Assembly (NCBI RefSeq): GCF_022347745.1
Contig: NZ_JAKRGC010000004.1
Location: forward strand, 20,895 to 84,894
DNA length: 64,000 nt
From: Streptomyces sp. OfavH-34-F
GTDB lineage: Bacteria; Actinomycetota; Actinomycetes; Streptomycetales; Streptomycetaceae
Direction: 5' to 3'
Shown here: piece by piece, positions 17,961 through 27,393 of the stretch
Position numbering within the stretch: the first letter of the stretch is position 1
Layout: each line of letters begins with the position of its first letter
Program-made: the position numbers and the translations under genes
The notes under the pieces: generated by a model
What the model was told of the DNA's origin: nothing
What the model saw: only the letters and a program-made list of their open reading frames with translations
The model's database searches: none

Positions 17961-19043
17961 ATGGGTTCGGTTCGCGTAGCCATCGTCGGCGTGGGCAACT
18001 GCGCCGCCTCGCTGGTCCAGGGCGTCGAGTACTACAAGGACGCCGATCCGGCCGGCAAGGTGCCCGGTCTGATGCACGTCCAGTTCGGCGACTACCACGT
18101 GCGGGACGTCGAGTTCGTCGCCGCCTTCGACGTCGACGCGAAGAAGGTCGGCCTGGACCTCTCGGACGCCATCGGCGCGAGCGAGAACAACACCATCAAG
18201 CTCTGCGACGTGCCGAGCACCGGTGTCACCGTCCAGCGCGGCCACACCCACGACGGCCTGGGCAAGTACTACCGCCAGACCATCGAGGAGTCGGCCGAGG
18301 CGCCGGTCGACGTCGTCCAGATCCTCAAGGACCGCAAGGTCGACGTCCTCGTCTGCTACCTCCCGGTGGGCTCCGAGGTCGCCGCGAAGTTCTACGCCCA
18401 GTGCGCCATCGACGCCAAGGTCGCGTTCGTCAACGCCCTCCCGGTCTTCATCGCCGGCACCAAGGAGTGGGCGGACAAGTTCACCGAGGCCGGTGTCCCG
18501 ATCGTCGGCGACGACATCAAGTCGCAGGTCGGCGCCACCATCACGCACCGCGTGATGGCGAAGCTCTTCGAGGACCGGGGCGTCGTCCTGGACCGCACGA
18601 TGCAGCTGAACGTCGGCGGCAACATGGACTTCAAGAACATGCTCGAGCGCGAGCGCCTGGAGTCCAAGAAGATCTCGAAGACGCAGGCCGTCACCTCGCA
18701 GATCCGTGACCGCGAGCTCGGTGAGGACAACGTCCACATCGGCCCGTCGGACTACGTGGCCTGGCTGGACGACCGCAAGTGGGCGTACGTGCGCCTCGAG
18801 GGCCGCGCCTTCGGTGACGTCCCGCTGAACCTCGAGTACAAGCTCGAGGTGTGGGACTCCCCGAACTCGGCCGGTGTCATCATCGACGCCCTCCGCGCCG
18901 CGAAGATCGCCAAGGACCGCGGCATCGGTGGCCCCATCCTCTCGGCCTCCTCGTACTTCATGAAGTCCCCGCCGGTGCAGTACTTCGACGACGAGGCCCG
19001 CGAGAACGTCGAGAAGTTCATCCGCGGTGAGGTCTCCCACTGA
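17961..19043 (+). CDS. ino1: Myo-inositol-1-phosphate synthase
   Basis: Converts glucose 6-phosphate to 1D-myo-inositol 3-phosphate with NAD+, the first step toward inositol lipids and mycothiol in actinobacteria. The 360-residue length is that of the prokaryotic form. Visible are the NAD-binding [16 protein letters not shown], a second-domain [17 protein letters not shown] and [13 protein letters not shown], all conserved in the family. It follows the PadR gene and ends before a strong GC hairpin. The mycothiol link fits with the thioredoxin genes 12 kb away, but no direct coupling is shown. Confidence 0.95.
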   Translation: MGSVRVAIVGVGNCAASLVQGVEYYKDADPAGKVPGLMHVQFGDYHVRDVEFVAAFDVDAKKVGLDLSDAIGASENNTIKLCDVPSTGVTVQRGHTHDGLGKYYRQTIEESAEAPVDVVQILKDRKVDVLVCYLPVGSEVAAKFYAQCAIDAKVAFVNALPVFIAGTKEWADKFTEAGVPIVGDDIKSQVGATITHRVMAKLFEDRGVVLDRTMQLNVGGNMDFKNMLERERLESKKISKTQAVTSQIRDRELGEDNVHIGPSDYVAWLDDRKWAYVRLEGRAFGDVPLNLEYKLEVWDSPNSAGVIIDALRAAKIAKDRGIGGPILSASSYFMKSPPVQYFDDEARENVEKFIRGEVSH

Positions 19044-19101
19044 CTCACCTGAGTCAGCCGAGCGGTGGACGGGCGGCAACGCCTCTCGACTGCCGCGCCG
19101 T

Positions 19102-19134
19102 TGAGGGCCCCCGGGCAATGCGCCCGGGGGCCCT
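19102..19134. terminator. Terminator after ino1
   Basis: GAGGGCCCCCGGGC (19102-19115) and GCCCGGGGGCCCTC (19121-19134), a 14-bp perfect stem with a 5-base loop; typical GC-rich actinobacterial terminator without a T run. Confidence 0.8.
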
Positions 19135-19157
19135 CGCCGTGTGTGACCCTTGCTTCC

Positions 19158-20426
19158 ATGCCCGTCGTGCGTGACCTGCGCATACTCCTGCGCCTACGCG
19201 ACTTCCGCCGCCTTCTGGCCGTGCGGGTCCTGTCCCAGTCGGCCGACGGCGTCTACCAGGTGGCCCTCGCCGCCCATGTGGTCTTCGCGCCGGAGAAGCA
19301 GACGTCCGCCGCGGCCATCGCCTCCGCGATGGCCGTGCTCCTGCTGCCCTACTCGCTCATCGGCCCGTTCGCGGGCGTCCTGCTGGACCGCTGGCCCCGG
19401 CGCAAGGTCTTCGTGTACGGCAACCTGCTCCGCGCCGCCCTCGCCTGCTGCACCGCGCTCCTGCTCGCCGGAGCGGCCCCCCTGTGGCTCTTCTACGCCT
19501 CCGCGCTGTGCGTCACCGCGGTGAACCGCTTCGTCCTCGCCGGGCTCTCGGCCGTGCTGCCGCGCGTCGTCCCCCGGGACCACCTGGTGCTCGCCAACTC
19601 CCTGTCGCCGACCGCGGGCACCCTCGCCGCCACGGCGGGCGGCGGGCTGGCCTTCGTCGTCCGGGTGGTCCTGGCGGACTCCGACACCGCCGTGGTGCTG
19701 CTGGGGGCCGTGCTCTACCTCGCCTCGGCACTGGCGGCGCTGAGTCTGGCGGCGGGACTGCTCGGGCCGGATCGCGACGCGGCCCCGGTGCCGCTGCGCG
19801 CCGCGCTCACCACCGCGGCCGGCGGGCTCCTGGACGGACTGCGGCATGTGGCGGAGCACCGGAGCGCCTCGCGGGTGCTGGCAGCGATGACGGTGATCCG
19901 CTTCTGCTTCGGGGCGCTGACCGTCATGGTGCTGATGCTCTGCCGGTACGCCTGGACGGACAGCGACGACGACGGGCTCGCCCTGCTCGGAGCGGCGGTG
20001 GTGGTGTCCGGCGCCGGCTTCTTCGCCGCGGCCGTGCTGACCCCCTGGGCAGCGGCGCGGCTCGGGAGGCTCCGCTGGATGATCGTGTGCGCGGCGGCGG
20101 CCGCGGTGCTCGTACCGGCCCTGGGGCTGTGGTTCGCGCCGGTGCCGATGCTGGTGGCCGCGTTCGTGCTCGGTCTGGTCACCCAGGGAGCGAAGATCGC
20201 CACGGACACCGTGGTGCAGACGGCCGTGGACGACGACTACCGGGGCAGGGCCTTCTCGTTCTACGACGTGCTGTTCAACGTGGCCTTCGTCGCCGCCGCA
20301 GCAGCGGCCGCGCTGATGCTGCCTCCTGACGGCAGGTCGGCGGCTCTGCTGGGCGGAGTGTCAGTCCTCTACGCAAGCTCTGCCCTGTACCTCGCGCATT
20401 GGAGTCGGGGCCGCGCTGTCCTATAG
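19158..20426 (+). CDS. MFS transporter, NMD-like drug efflux family
   Basis: A 422-residue membrane protein with about twelve helices. It begins MPVVRDLRILLRLRDFRRLL and has LLDRWPRRKVFVYGNLLRA, the typical loop after the second helix of major facilitator efflux proteins. The ATG at 19158 was chosen; a GTG further upstream lies ahead of the ino1 terminator. The substrate is unknown. Expression is probably separate from ino1 because of that hairpin. Confidence 0.87.
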   Translation: MPVVRDLRILLRLRDFRRLLAVRVLSQSADGVYQVALAAHVVFAPEKQTSAAAIASAMAVLLLPYSLIGPFAGVLLDRWPRRKVFVYGNLLRAALACCTALLLAGAAPLWLFYASALCVTAVNRFVLAGLSAVLPRVVPRDHLVLANSLSPTAGTLAATAGGGLAFVVRVVLADSDTAVVLLGAVLYLASALAALSLAAGLLGPDRDAAPVPLRAALTTAAGGLLDGLRHVAEHRSASRVLAAMTVIRFCFGALTVMVLMLCRYAWTDSDDDGLALLGAAVVVSGAGFFAAAVLTPWAAARLGRLRWMIVCAAAAAVLVPALGLWFAPVPMLVAAFVLGLVTQGAKIATDTVVQTAVDDDYRGRAFSFYDVLFNVAFVAAAAAAALMLPPDGRSAALLGGVSVLYASSALYLAHWSRGRAVL

Positions 20427-20469
20427 CGTGCCCGCGTCAAGCAGGACACACATTCACGGGGGCATCCAG

Positions 20470-21018
20470 ATGACTTACCCGCCACAGCAGGGCAACGGCC
20501 CATACGGCCAGCAGCCGGCCCAGCCCTACCCGCCTCAGCAGGGCGGCTACGGCTTCCCGCCGCAACAGCCGCAGCAGGGGTGGGGCGCTCCTCAGCAGCC
20601 GTACCCCCCGCACCAGGGCCAGCAACCGCAGGGCTGGGGCGCTCCCCAGGGGCCCACGCAGCCGTCCGGTGGCAAGAAGGCGTTCCTCGCCACACGGAAC
20701 ATCATCATCATCGTCGTGGGCATCGTCGTTCTCCTCGGCCTCAAGTTCGGCTGGTCCGAGATATTCGAGTCCGACGCCAAGGCCGCCGCGGTGGGCGACT
20801 GCCTGGAGAACAAGGGCACCAACTTCAACCCGGACATGCAGTCCGCCGACTGCGGCTCGTCCGCCGCGGAGTACCGGGTCGAGGAGGTCCACGACAACAC
20901 GACGGACACGGCTCTGTGCGACGCGGAGAAGTACGTCGCCTACACCGAAAGCTCGGGCCGCAGGAAGAGCCGGAGCAGCGTCGTGCTCTGCCTGACGCCG
21001 CTCAAGACAGCCGACTGA
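20470..21018 (+). CDS. LppU-like membrane-anchored hypothetical protein
   Basis: A 182-residue protein with a Pro/Gln/Gly-rich cytoplasmic N-terminus (about 70 residues), one membrane segment IIIIVVGIVVLLGLKFG, and an extracellular domain with five Cys residues (VGDCLENKG, SADCGSSAAEYRV, TALCDAEKY, VVLCLTPLK), probably paired. This layout resembles the LppU/SCO3897-like proteins of actinobacteria, of unknown function. The ATG at 20470 is chosen over an upstream GTG. It ends ahead of two hairpins carrying parS sites. Confidence 0.75.
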   Translation: MTYPPQQGNGPYGQQPAQPYPPQQGGYGFPPQQPQQGWGAPQQPYPPHQGQQPQGWGAPQGPTQPSGGKKAFLATRNIIIIVVGIVVLLGLKFGWSEIFESDAKAAAVGDCLENKGTNFNPDMQSADCGSSAAEYRVEEVHDNTTDTALCDAEKYVAYTESSGRRKSRSSVVLCLTPLKTAD

Positions 21019-21041
21019 GCATCCAGCTCACGCAGCACCGC

Positions 21042-21079
21042 GCCGAGGGCGTTGTTTCACGTGAAACGACGCCCTCGGC
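21042..21079. terminator. Terminator hairpin with parS at its centre (first)
   Basis: A 38-bp near-perfect palindrome centred at 21060/21061 with one T-G wobble pair (21053/21068). The outer arms are GCCGAGGGCGT and ACGCCCTCGGC and the centre is parS. Confidence 0.75.
21054..21067. other. parS site (exact), at hairpin centre
   Basis: GTTTCACGTGAAAC, exact ParB-binding palindrome in the middle of the first of two terminator hairpins. Confidence 0.92.
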
Positions 21080-21085
21080 TTACGC

Positions 21086-21125
21086 CGGAGGCGCTCATGT
21101 TTCACGTGAAACATGAGCGCCTCCG
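21086..21125. terminator. Terminator hairpin with parS at its centre (second)
   Basis: A perfect 40-bp palindrome with arms starting CGGAGGCGCTCAT and parS in the middle, 45 bp centre-to-centre from the first hairpin. It sits between the convergent LppU-like and CCA-enzyme genes. Confidence 0.78.
21099..21112. other. parS site (exact), at hairpin centre
   Basis: GTTTCACGTGAAAC, exact ParB-binding palindrome; second of a close pair in the same intergenic gap. Confidence 0.92.
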
Positions 21126-21146
21126 CCGTCCGGGAGCGGCAGGACC

Positions 21147-22589
21147 TCAGTCCTGCGCAGCCCACCACTTCTTCAGTTCCTCAACCGCCTGGTCATGCTC
21201 CAGCGGCCCGTTCTCCAGCCGCAGCTCCAGCAGGAACGCGTATGCCTTGCCGATGACCGGGCCCGGACCCACACCCAGAATCTGCATGATCTCGTTGCCG
21301 TTCAGGTCCGGCCGGATGGCGTCCAGCTCCTCCTGACTCTTCAGCTGGGCAATGCGCTCCTCCAGCCCGTCATAGGTGCGGGAAAGGGCGGCGGCCTTGC
21401 GCTTGTTCCTGGTGGTGCAGTCCGACCGGGTCAGCTTGTGCAGCCGCTCCAGGAGGGGCCCCGCGTCCCTTACATAACGGCGCACTGCGGAGTCGGTCCA
21501 CTCGCCGTCTCCGTAACCGTGGAAGCGCAGATGCAGCTCCACCAGCTTCGAGACATCCTTGACCATCTCGTTGGAGTACTTGAGCGCCGTCATGCGCTTC
21601 TTGGTCATCTTGGCCCCCACCACCTCGTGGTGGTGGAAGGAGACCCGGCCGTCCTTCTCGAACCGTCGCGTCCTCGGCTTGCCGATGTCGTGCAGCAGGG
21701 CGGCCAGGCGCAGGACGAGGTCGGGCCCATCCTCCTCCAGGTCGATCGCCTGCTCCAGGACCGTCAGGGAATGCTCGTACACGTCCTTGTGCCGGTGGTG
21801 CTCGTCGCTCTCCAGGCGAAGCGCGGGCAGTTCGGGCAGCACCTGCTGGGCGAGCCCGGTATCCACAAGGAGGGCCAGGCCCTTCCGGGGGTGCAAGGAG
21901 AGCAGCAGCTTGTTCAGCTCCTCGCGCACCCGCTCGGCGGAGACGATCTCGATCCGGCTGGCCATCTCGGTCATGGCGGTGACGACCTCGGGAGCGACCT
22001 CGAAGTCGAGCTGCGCGGCGAACCGTGCCGCACGGAGCATGCGCAGCGGGTCGTCGGAGAAGGACTCCTCGGGGGTACCGGGAGTGCGCAGCACTCGCTC
22101 GGCAAGGTCCTCCAGGCCCCCGTGGGGGTCGATGAAGTCCTTCTCGGGCAGGGCGACGGCCATGGCGTTGACCGTGAAGTCGCGGCGCACGAGGTCGTCC
22201 TCGATGGAGTCGCCGTAGGACACCTCGGGCTTGCGCGAAGTGCGGTCGTACGCCTCCGACCGGTACGTGGTGACCTCGATCTGGTAGCCGTCCTTCTGGG
22301 CCCCCACGGTGCCGAAGGCGATGCCGACCTCCCACACGGAGTCGGCCCATGGCCTGACGATCTTCAGCACGTCCTCGGGGCGGGCGTCGGTCGTGAAGTC
22401 CAGGTCGTTCCCCAGCCGGCCGAGAAGTGCGTCCCGGACCGATCCGCCGACCAGTGCGAGACTGAACCCGGCATCCTGGAATCGGCGGGCGAGGTCGTCG
22501 GCGACCGGGGCGACCCGCAGCAGTTCACTGACTGCGCGGTGCTGCACCTGGCTCAGGGCGCTGGAGTTGTCTGCGTTGGCGTTCGGCAC
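21147..22589 (-). CDS. cca: CCA tRNA nucleotidyltransferase
   Basis: Adds or repairs the CCA 3' end of tRNAs; 480 residues. The nucleotidyltransferase head has GGSVRDALLGRLGNDLDFTT (catalytic DxD) and RRDFTVNAMA, followed by the flexible-loop and neck domains, and then an HD-type phosphohydrolase motif HDIGKPRTRR with FHHHEVVG. Such HD-domain fusions are usual for actinobacterial enzymes. The GTG start at 22589 is taken. The tRNA-Ala in this window lacks an encoded CCA and would need this enzyme. It converges with the LppU-like gene. Confidence 0.95.
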   Translation of the reverse strand: MPNANADNSSALSQVQHRAVSELLRVAPVADDLARRFQDAGFSLALVGGSVRDALLGRLGNDLDFTTDARPEDVLKIVRPWADSVWEVGIAFGTVGAQKDGYQIEVTTYRSEAYDRTSRKPEVSYGDSIEDDLVRRDFTVNAMAVALPEKDFIDPHGGLEDLAERVLRTPGTPEESFSDDPLRMLRAARFAAQLDFEVAPEVVTAMTEMASRIEIVSAERVREELNKLLLSLHPRKGLALLVDTGLAQQVLPELPALRLESDEHHRHKDVYEHSLTVLEQAIDLEEDGPDLVLRLAALLHDIGKPRTRRFEKDGRVSFHHHEVVGAKMTKKRMTALKYSNEMVKDVSKLVELHLRFHGYGDGEWTDSAVRRYVRDAGPLLERLHKLTRSDCTTRNKRKAAALSRTYDGLEERIAQLKSQEELDAIRPDLNGNEIMQILGVGPGPVIGKAYAFLLELRLENGPLEHDQAVEELKKWWAAQD

Positions 22590-22770
22590 AACAGAAAAGG
22601 GTACGTGCCCCGGCCGGTCCGGGCGTCACGCATTTCCCCCGCCCTGCAAGACTCTCCCGATCATGCGGCAGACTCCCCGGCACTTGGTCCCCGCGCACCT
22701 CGTTACCATGCGGGGACGCAGCAACGGACGATGCTCGACAGCAGCTGACGAAGACGAGGGACGGGTACGC

Positions 22771-25068
22771 GTGGCCGAGGCGGCACACATCCAGGGGTCG
22801 CATCCCTCTCCTGCCCGCCGGTGGCTGCGGCGCACGGCGGCCGCGCTCGCCGGGGCTCCGCTCGTCGCCGCCCTGCTGACCGGGGCCGTCGCGCCGCAGG
22901 CCCGTGCGGACGCGGTGAGCAAGGCTCCGACGGGCTCCAGCACGGTGGCGATCGCGCTGGACGAGGTGACCCCCAGTGCCCCTGAGAAGGGGGACACGCT
23001 GCGGATCTCCGGCACCCTGACCAACAAGGGCAAGGAGACGGTCACCGACGCCCAGGTGGACCTGCGGGTCGGCCCCCGGCTCTACAGCAGGACGGCTATC
23101 GACACGGCCGACCGCCGCACGGGGTACCTGCCCGGCACGGACCCGTATCCCATCGGCGGCAAGTACACGGTCGAGATCGACAAGCTGCGTTCGGGCATCA
23201 GCCAGGACTTCACGCTCTCGGTGCCCGTCAGCAAGCTGGGCCTCGGGGACGACGGCGTGTACCAGCTCGGCGTCTCGCTGACCGGCCGTACCTCGCGCGC
23301 CGTGTACGACCAGGTACTCGGCATCCAGCGGACCTTCCTGCCGTGGCAGGACGGGGAGAGCGACTCCAGAGTCGGCCTCAGCTTTCTGTGGCCCCTGATC
23401 GCCTCCTCGCACCTCACGGCGGAGACCGGCTCGGACGAGCAGCAGATTCCGGTGTTCGCCGACGACGACCTCGCCGCCGAGATCGCACCGGGCGGCCGTC
23501 TGGAACAGATGGTCTCGCTGGGCAGGCAGCTGCCCGTCACCTGGGTCATCGATCCCGACCTCCTGGCAAGCGTCGACGCGATGACCAAGCCCTACCGGGT
23601 GAGGTCCGGCGACACCACCGTCGCCGGGACCAACCAGAAGGTGGCCAAGAACTGGCTCACCTCGCTGGAGGCGGCCGTCTCCGAGAACAAGGTCGTGGCC
23701 CTGCCCTTCGGCGATCCGGACCTGGCCTCGATCGCCCACCGGGGCAAGAACGTCTCCGGCACCCTCAGCCATCTGCAGAACGCCAGCGAGGTCGCCTCGA
23801 TGACGGTGGAGACGATCCTCCACCTGAAGCCCTCGACCGACTTCGCATGGCCGGTGGACGGCGCGGTGGACCCGTCGATCGTGGACGTCGCCACCTCGGC
23901 CGGCGCCCATCACGTGATCGCCCGCAGCGACAGCCTCCAGGAGACCGGGAACCTCGCGTACACCCCCTCCGCCGCCCGCCCCATCGGCGGTGGCACCACG
24001 GCGGTGGTCGCCGACGCGCGGCTCTCCACGGCCTTCCAGGGCGACATGGGCAACGCGGGGAACTCCACACTCGCCGTACAGAAGTTCCTGTCCCTGACCC
24101 TCGCCCTGACCGAGCAGGATACGGACCAGGAGCGCTCCGTCGTCGTCGCCCCCCAGCGCATGCCGACGATCGCCCAAGCGCAGTCGATGGCCCGCGCCCT
24201 CCACGTACTGAACGACGACCGCTGGACCCGGGCCCAGGATCTGACCCGCGCGGCCACGACCGAACCGGACCCCGAGGCCACCACCAAGGTGCCACCCGCC
24301 TCCCGGTACCCCAAGAAGCTGCGCCGCCAGGAGCTGCTCACCCAGGCGTTCCAGGACATCAAGTCCATCCAGTCCTCGCTCAACAACTTCCAGGTCATCC
24401 TCACCCTCCCCGAGCGCGTGGTGACGCCCTTCGGGAACGCCGTCAACCGGTCCATGTCCACCACATGGCGGGGCAAGCCGCTGAAGGCCCAGCGGTACCG
24501 GGACTCGGTGCGCACCTATCTGCAAGGGCTCGTCGGAGAGGTGCAGCTCGTCCCGAAGTCGGACATCACCCTGTCCGGACGCAGCGCCACCATCCCGGTG
24601 ACCGTCCAGAACAGGCTGCTCCAGGACGTGGACAACCTGGTGCTGCGGCTCAAGTCGGACAACGCGACCCGGCTCAAACTGAACGACGGCGGCAGCATCG
24701 CGGAGCAGCCCATCCGGATCGGCGCCGGGCACAGCCAGTCGGTGAAGTTCGACGCGGCGGCCAACATCAACGGCCAGGTCCAGATGACCGCGCAGCTCTA
24801 CACGAAGGACGGCACCCCCTACGGTGAGGAGATGGCCTTCACCGTGAAGGTCTCCGAGATCACCCCGACGGTGCTCCTGGTGATCGCCGGCGGGCTGCTG
24901 CTGCTGGTCCTCGCGGGCATCAGGATGTACGCACACCGCAAGCGCACCACCACGGGCGGCGCGACGGGCGACGGCGGCGGTGAACCCGAGCAGCCGAGTG
25001 ACCCGGCACCGGACACCGGTCCCGAAAACACGGAGCCGTCCGGCACGGGTGAGAAAGTGGACCGTTGA
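22771..25068 (+). CDS. DUF6049 family secreted/membrane protein
   Basis: A 765-residue secreted protein with a signal peptide (Arg-rich start, then LAGAPLVAALLTGAVAPQARA), a large extracytoplasmic region and a C-terminal membrane anchor TVLLVIAGGLLLLVLAGI with a basic cytoplasmic tail. An early beta domain (DEVTPSAPEKGDTLRISGTL) looks like a conserved Ig-like fold, and a middle part reads like an alpha/beta domain (VTWVIDPDLLA). The start is the GTG at 22771. It is immediately upstream of murJ and the pseudokinase gene, as in other streptomycetes, implying a link to peptidoglycan export; function unproven. Confidence 0.8.
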   Translation: MAEAAHIQGSHPSPARRWLRRTAAALAGAPLVAALLTGAVAPQARADAVSKAPTGSSTVAIALDEVTPSAPEKGDTLRISGTLTNKGKETVTDAQVDLRVGPRLYSRTAIDTADRRTGYLPGTDPYPIGGKYTVEIDKLRSGISQDFTLSVPVSKLGLGDDGVYQLGVSLTGRTSRAVYDQVLGIQRTFLPWQDGESDSRVGLSFLWPLIASSHLTAETGSDEQQIPVFADDDLAAEIAPGGRLEQMVSLGRQLPVTWVIDPDLLASVDAMTKPYRVRSGDTTVAGTNQKVAKNWLTSLEAAVSENKVVALPFGDPDLASIAHRGKNVSGTLSHLQNASEVASMTVETILHLKPSTDFAWPVDGAVDPSIVDVATSAGAHHVIARSDSLQETGNLAYTPSAARPIGGGTTAVVADARLSTAFQGDMGNAGNSTLAVQKFLSLTLALTEQDTDQERSVVVAPQRMPTIAQAQSMARALHVLNDDRWTRAQDLTRAATTEPDPEATTKVPPASRYPKKLRRQELLTQAFQDIKSIQSSLNNFQVILTLPERVVTPFGNAVNRSMSTTWRGKPLKAQRYRDSVRTYLQGLVGEVQLVPKSDITLSGRSATIPVTVQNRLLQDVDNLVLRLKSDNATRLKLNDGGSIAEQPIRIGAGHSQSVKFDAAANINGQVQMTAQLYTKDGTPYGEEMAFTVKVSEITPTVLLVIAGGLLLLVLAGIRMYAHRKRTTTGGATGDGGGEPEQPSDPAPDTGPENTEPSGTGEKVDR

Positions 25069-25117
25069 GCGATGTCTGTCGTGGCCGGTCGGCCGGGGAC
25101 GATGAGGTGGGGTTTCG

Positions 25118-27265
25118 ATGAACGCGCCGTACGACGGTGACCGCGGTCAGGGTACGGGCGGGGCCGGCTACTCCGGCGGCCCTCCGGTGCCCCCTGGGCC
25201 GGAGCAGCAGCCGCCGCCGGACCCGTATCTGCAGTCGGCGTACGACTACGACCCCTACCGGGCGCAGGACCTCTCCGCCCAGGACCCGGTGAACGAGGCG
25301 CTGTACGACCGCGCCGCGCACCCGCCGCCGCCCCCCGGCACCTACCAGCAGCCGCAGCCGCTCTACCAGCAGCCGCCGGCCGCCCCGTACGCCCCCGACC
25401 CCCGGATCTGGGCGCAGACCCCGCCGCCCGAGCCCTCCGGACCCTCCCGACACCTCCCGTACGGCGACAACGCCGCGACGACCCAGTTCGTCGGTGTGGA
25501 CGATCTCGTCACCCAGGCCTCCGCCGACCGCGACGAGCCCGACGCCTTCGCCCACCTCTTCCGGGACCAGGAGGGCCCCGCCGCCGTTCCGGCGCCCGCC
25601 CCGCCCGAGCCCGCCCCCGCGCCGCCCAAGTCCGGCGGGCGCGCCTCCGGGCTGCTGAAGTCCAGCGCGGTCATGGCGGCCGGCACGCTCGTCTCGCGCC
25701 TCACCGGCTTCGTCCGCAGCCTCGTGATCACCGCGGCACTCGGCGCCGCGATGCTCGGTGACAGCTTCACCATCCCCTACACGCTTCCCACGATGATCTA
25801 CATCCTCACCGTGGGCGGCGGCCTCAACTCCGTCTTCGTCCCGCAGCTCGTCCGCTCCATGAAGGAGGACAAGGACGGCGGCGAGGCGTACGCCAACCGG
25901 CTGCTGACCCTGGTGATGGTCGCTCTCGGCCTCATCGTCGCCGTGGCCGTCTTCGCGGCCCCCTGGCTCATCCGGCTGATGTCCTCGACGATCGCGGACG
26001 AACCGGCGGCCAACAGCGTCGCCGTCACCTTCGCCCGCTACTGCCTGCCCACCATCTTCTTCATGGGTGTGCACGTCGTGATGGGCCAGATCCTCAACGC
26101 TCGCGGCAAGTTCGGCGCGATGATGTGGACCCCGGTCCTGAACAACATCGTCATGATCTTCACCTTCGGCCTGTTCATCTGGGTCTACGGCACCTCCCAC
26201 GAGTCCCAGATGGGTGTGGACACGATCCCGCCGGACGGTGTGCGGCTCCTGGGCGTCGGCACCCTGCTCGGCCTGGTCGTCCAGGCCCTGGCCATGATCC
26301 CGTACCTCCGCGAGGCCGGGTTCCGCTTCCGCCCCCGCTTCGACTGGAAGGGCCACGGGCTCGGCAAGACGGTCAAGCTGGCCAAGTGGACGGTCCTGTT
26401 CGTCTTCGCCAACCAGGCCGGTGTGCTGGTCGTCACCCAGCTCGCGACCTCGGCCGGCAAGGCATCGGGCACGGACGGAGCGGGCTTCCTCGCCTACTCC
26501 AACGCCCAGCTGATCTGGGGCATGCCGCAGGCGATCATCACCGTGTCGGTCATGGCCGCCCTGCTGCCCCGGATCTCCCGCGCCGCGCACGACAACGATC
26601 CCGGTGCCGTCCGCGACGACATCTCGCAGGGGCTGCGCAACTCCGCGGTGGCCATCGTGCCGGTCGCCTTCGCGTTCCTCGCCCTGGGCGTTCCGATGTG
26701 CACCCTGCTCTACGCCTCCACCGGCCCCGAGGCCGCCCGCTCCATGGGCTTCATCCTGATGGCCTTCGGCCTCGGCCTGATCCCGTACTCCGTGCAGTAC
26801 GTGGTGCTGCGCGGGTTCTACGCGTACGAGGACACGCGCACCCCCTTCTACAACACCGTCATCGTCGCCCTGGTCAACGCGGCGGCCTCGGCCCTCTGCT
26901 ACGTCGTCCTGCCCGCCCGGTGGGCCGTGGTCGGCATGGCGGCCTCCTACGGCCTGGCGTACGCCGTGGGCGTCGGGATCGCCTGGCGCCGGCTGCGCAA
27001 CCGCCTCGGCGGTGACCTGGACGGTGCGCACGTCGTCCGTACCTACGCCCGACTGTGCCTCGCCGCGCTGCCCGCCACCGTCGTGGCCGGGGCGGCAGGC
27101 TTCGGGCTGCTGAACGTCCTGGGCGACGGCGCGCTCGGCTCCCTCGTGGCGCTGGTCTGCGGCGGTGCCCTGCTCCTGGGAGTGTTCTTCGTCGCCGCCA
27201 AGAGGCTGCGCATCGAGGAGATCAACGGCATGGTCGGCATGGTCAGGGGGCGGCTCGGCCGCTGA
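25118..27265 (+). CDS. murJ: Lipid II flippase MurJ (MviN)
   Basis: Flips lipid II across the membrane for peptidoglycan synthesis. The 715-residue protein has a roughly 180-residue Pro/Gln/Tyr-rich cytoplasmic N-terminal extension, then a MATE-like core of about 14 helices starting SSAVMAAGTLVSRLTGFVRS, with GGGLNSVFVPQLVRS and QYVVLRGFYAYEDTRTPF as family marks. In mycobacteria the homologue is fused to a C-terminal pseudokinase; here that domain is a separate gene right after it. It begins 49 bp after the DUF6049 gene, probably in the same transcript. Confidence 0.94.
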   Translation: MNAPYDGDRGQGTGGAGYSGGPPVPPGPEQQPPPDPYLQSAYDYDPYRAQDLSAQDPVNEALYDRAAHPPPPPGTYQQPQPLYQQPPAAPYAPDPRIWAQTPPPEPSGPSRHLPYGDNAATTQFVGVDDLVTQASADRDEPDAFAHLFRDQEGPAAVPAPAPPEPAPAPPKSGGRASGLLKSSAVMAAGTLVSRLTGFVRSLVITAALGAAMLGDSFTIPYTLPTMIYILTVGGGLNSVFVPQLVRSMKEDKDGGEAYANRLLTLVMVALGLIVAVAVFAAPWLIRLMSSTIADEPAANSVAVTFARYCLPTIFFMGVHVVMGQILNARGKFGAMMWTPVLNNIVMIFTFGLFIWVYGTSHESQMGVDTIPPDGVRLLGVGTLLGLVVQALAMIPYLREAGFRFRPRFDWKGHGLGKTVKLAKWTVLFVFANQAGVLVVTQLATSAGKASGTDGAGFLAYSNAQLIWGMPQAIITVSVMAALLPRISRAAHDNDPGAVRDDISQGLRNSAVAIVPVAFAFLALGVPMCTLLYASTGPEAARSMGFILMAFGLGLIPYSVQYVVLRGFYAYEDTRTPFYNTVIVALVNAAASALCYVVLPARWAVVGMAASYGLAYAVGVGIAWRRLRNRLGGDLDGAHVVRTYARLCLAALPATVVAGAAGFGLLNVLGDGALGSLVALVCGGALLLGVFFVAAKRLRIEEINGMVGMVRGRLGR

Positions 27266-27393
27266 TGACGGCCGGACCGCACAACCATCGCCGGTCTCCG
27301 CGTGTCGTGCATAGCGCCGGAGTGTGGGCACAATTGGCGTGACTGTGCAGAGCTGGGTGGCATCGCGCAACGGATGGGGAGGCAGGAACGACG

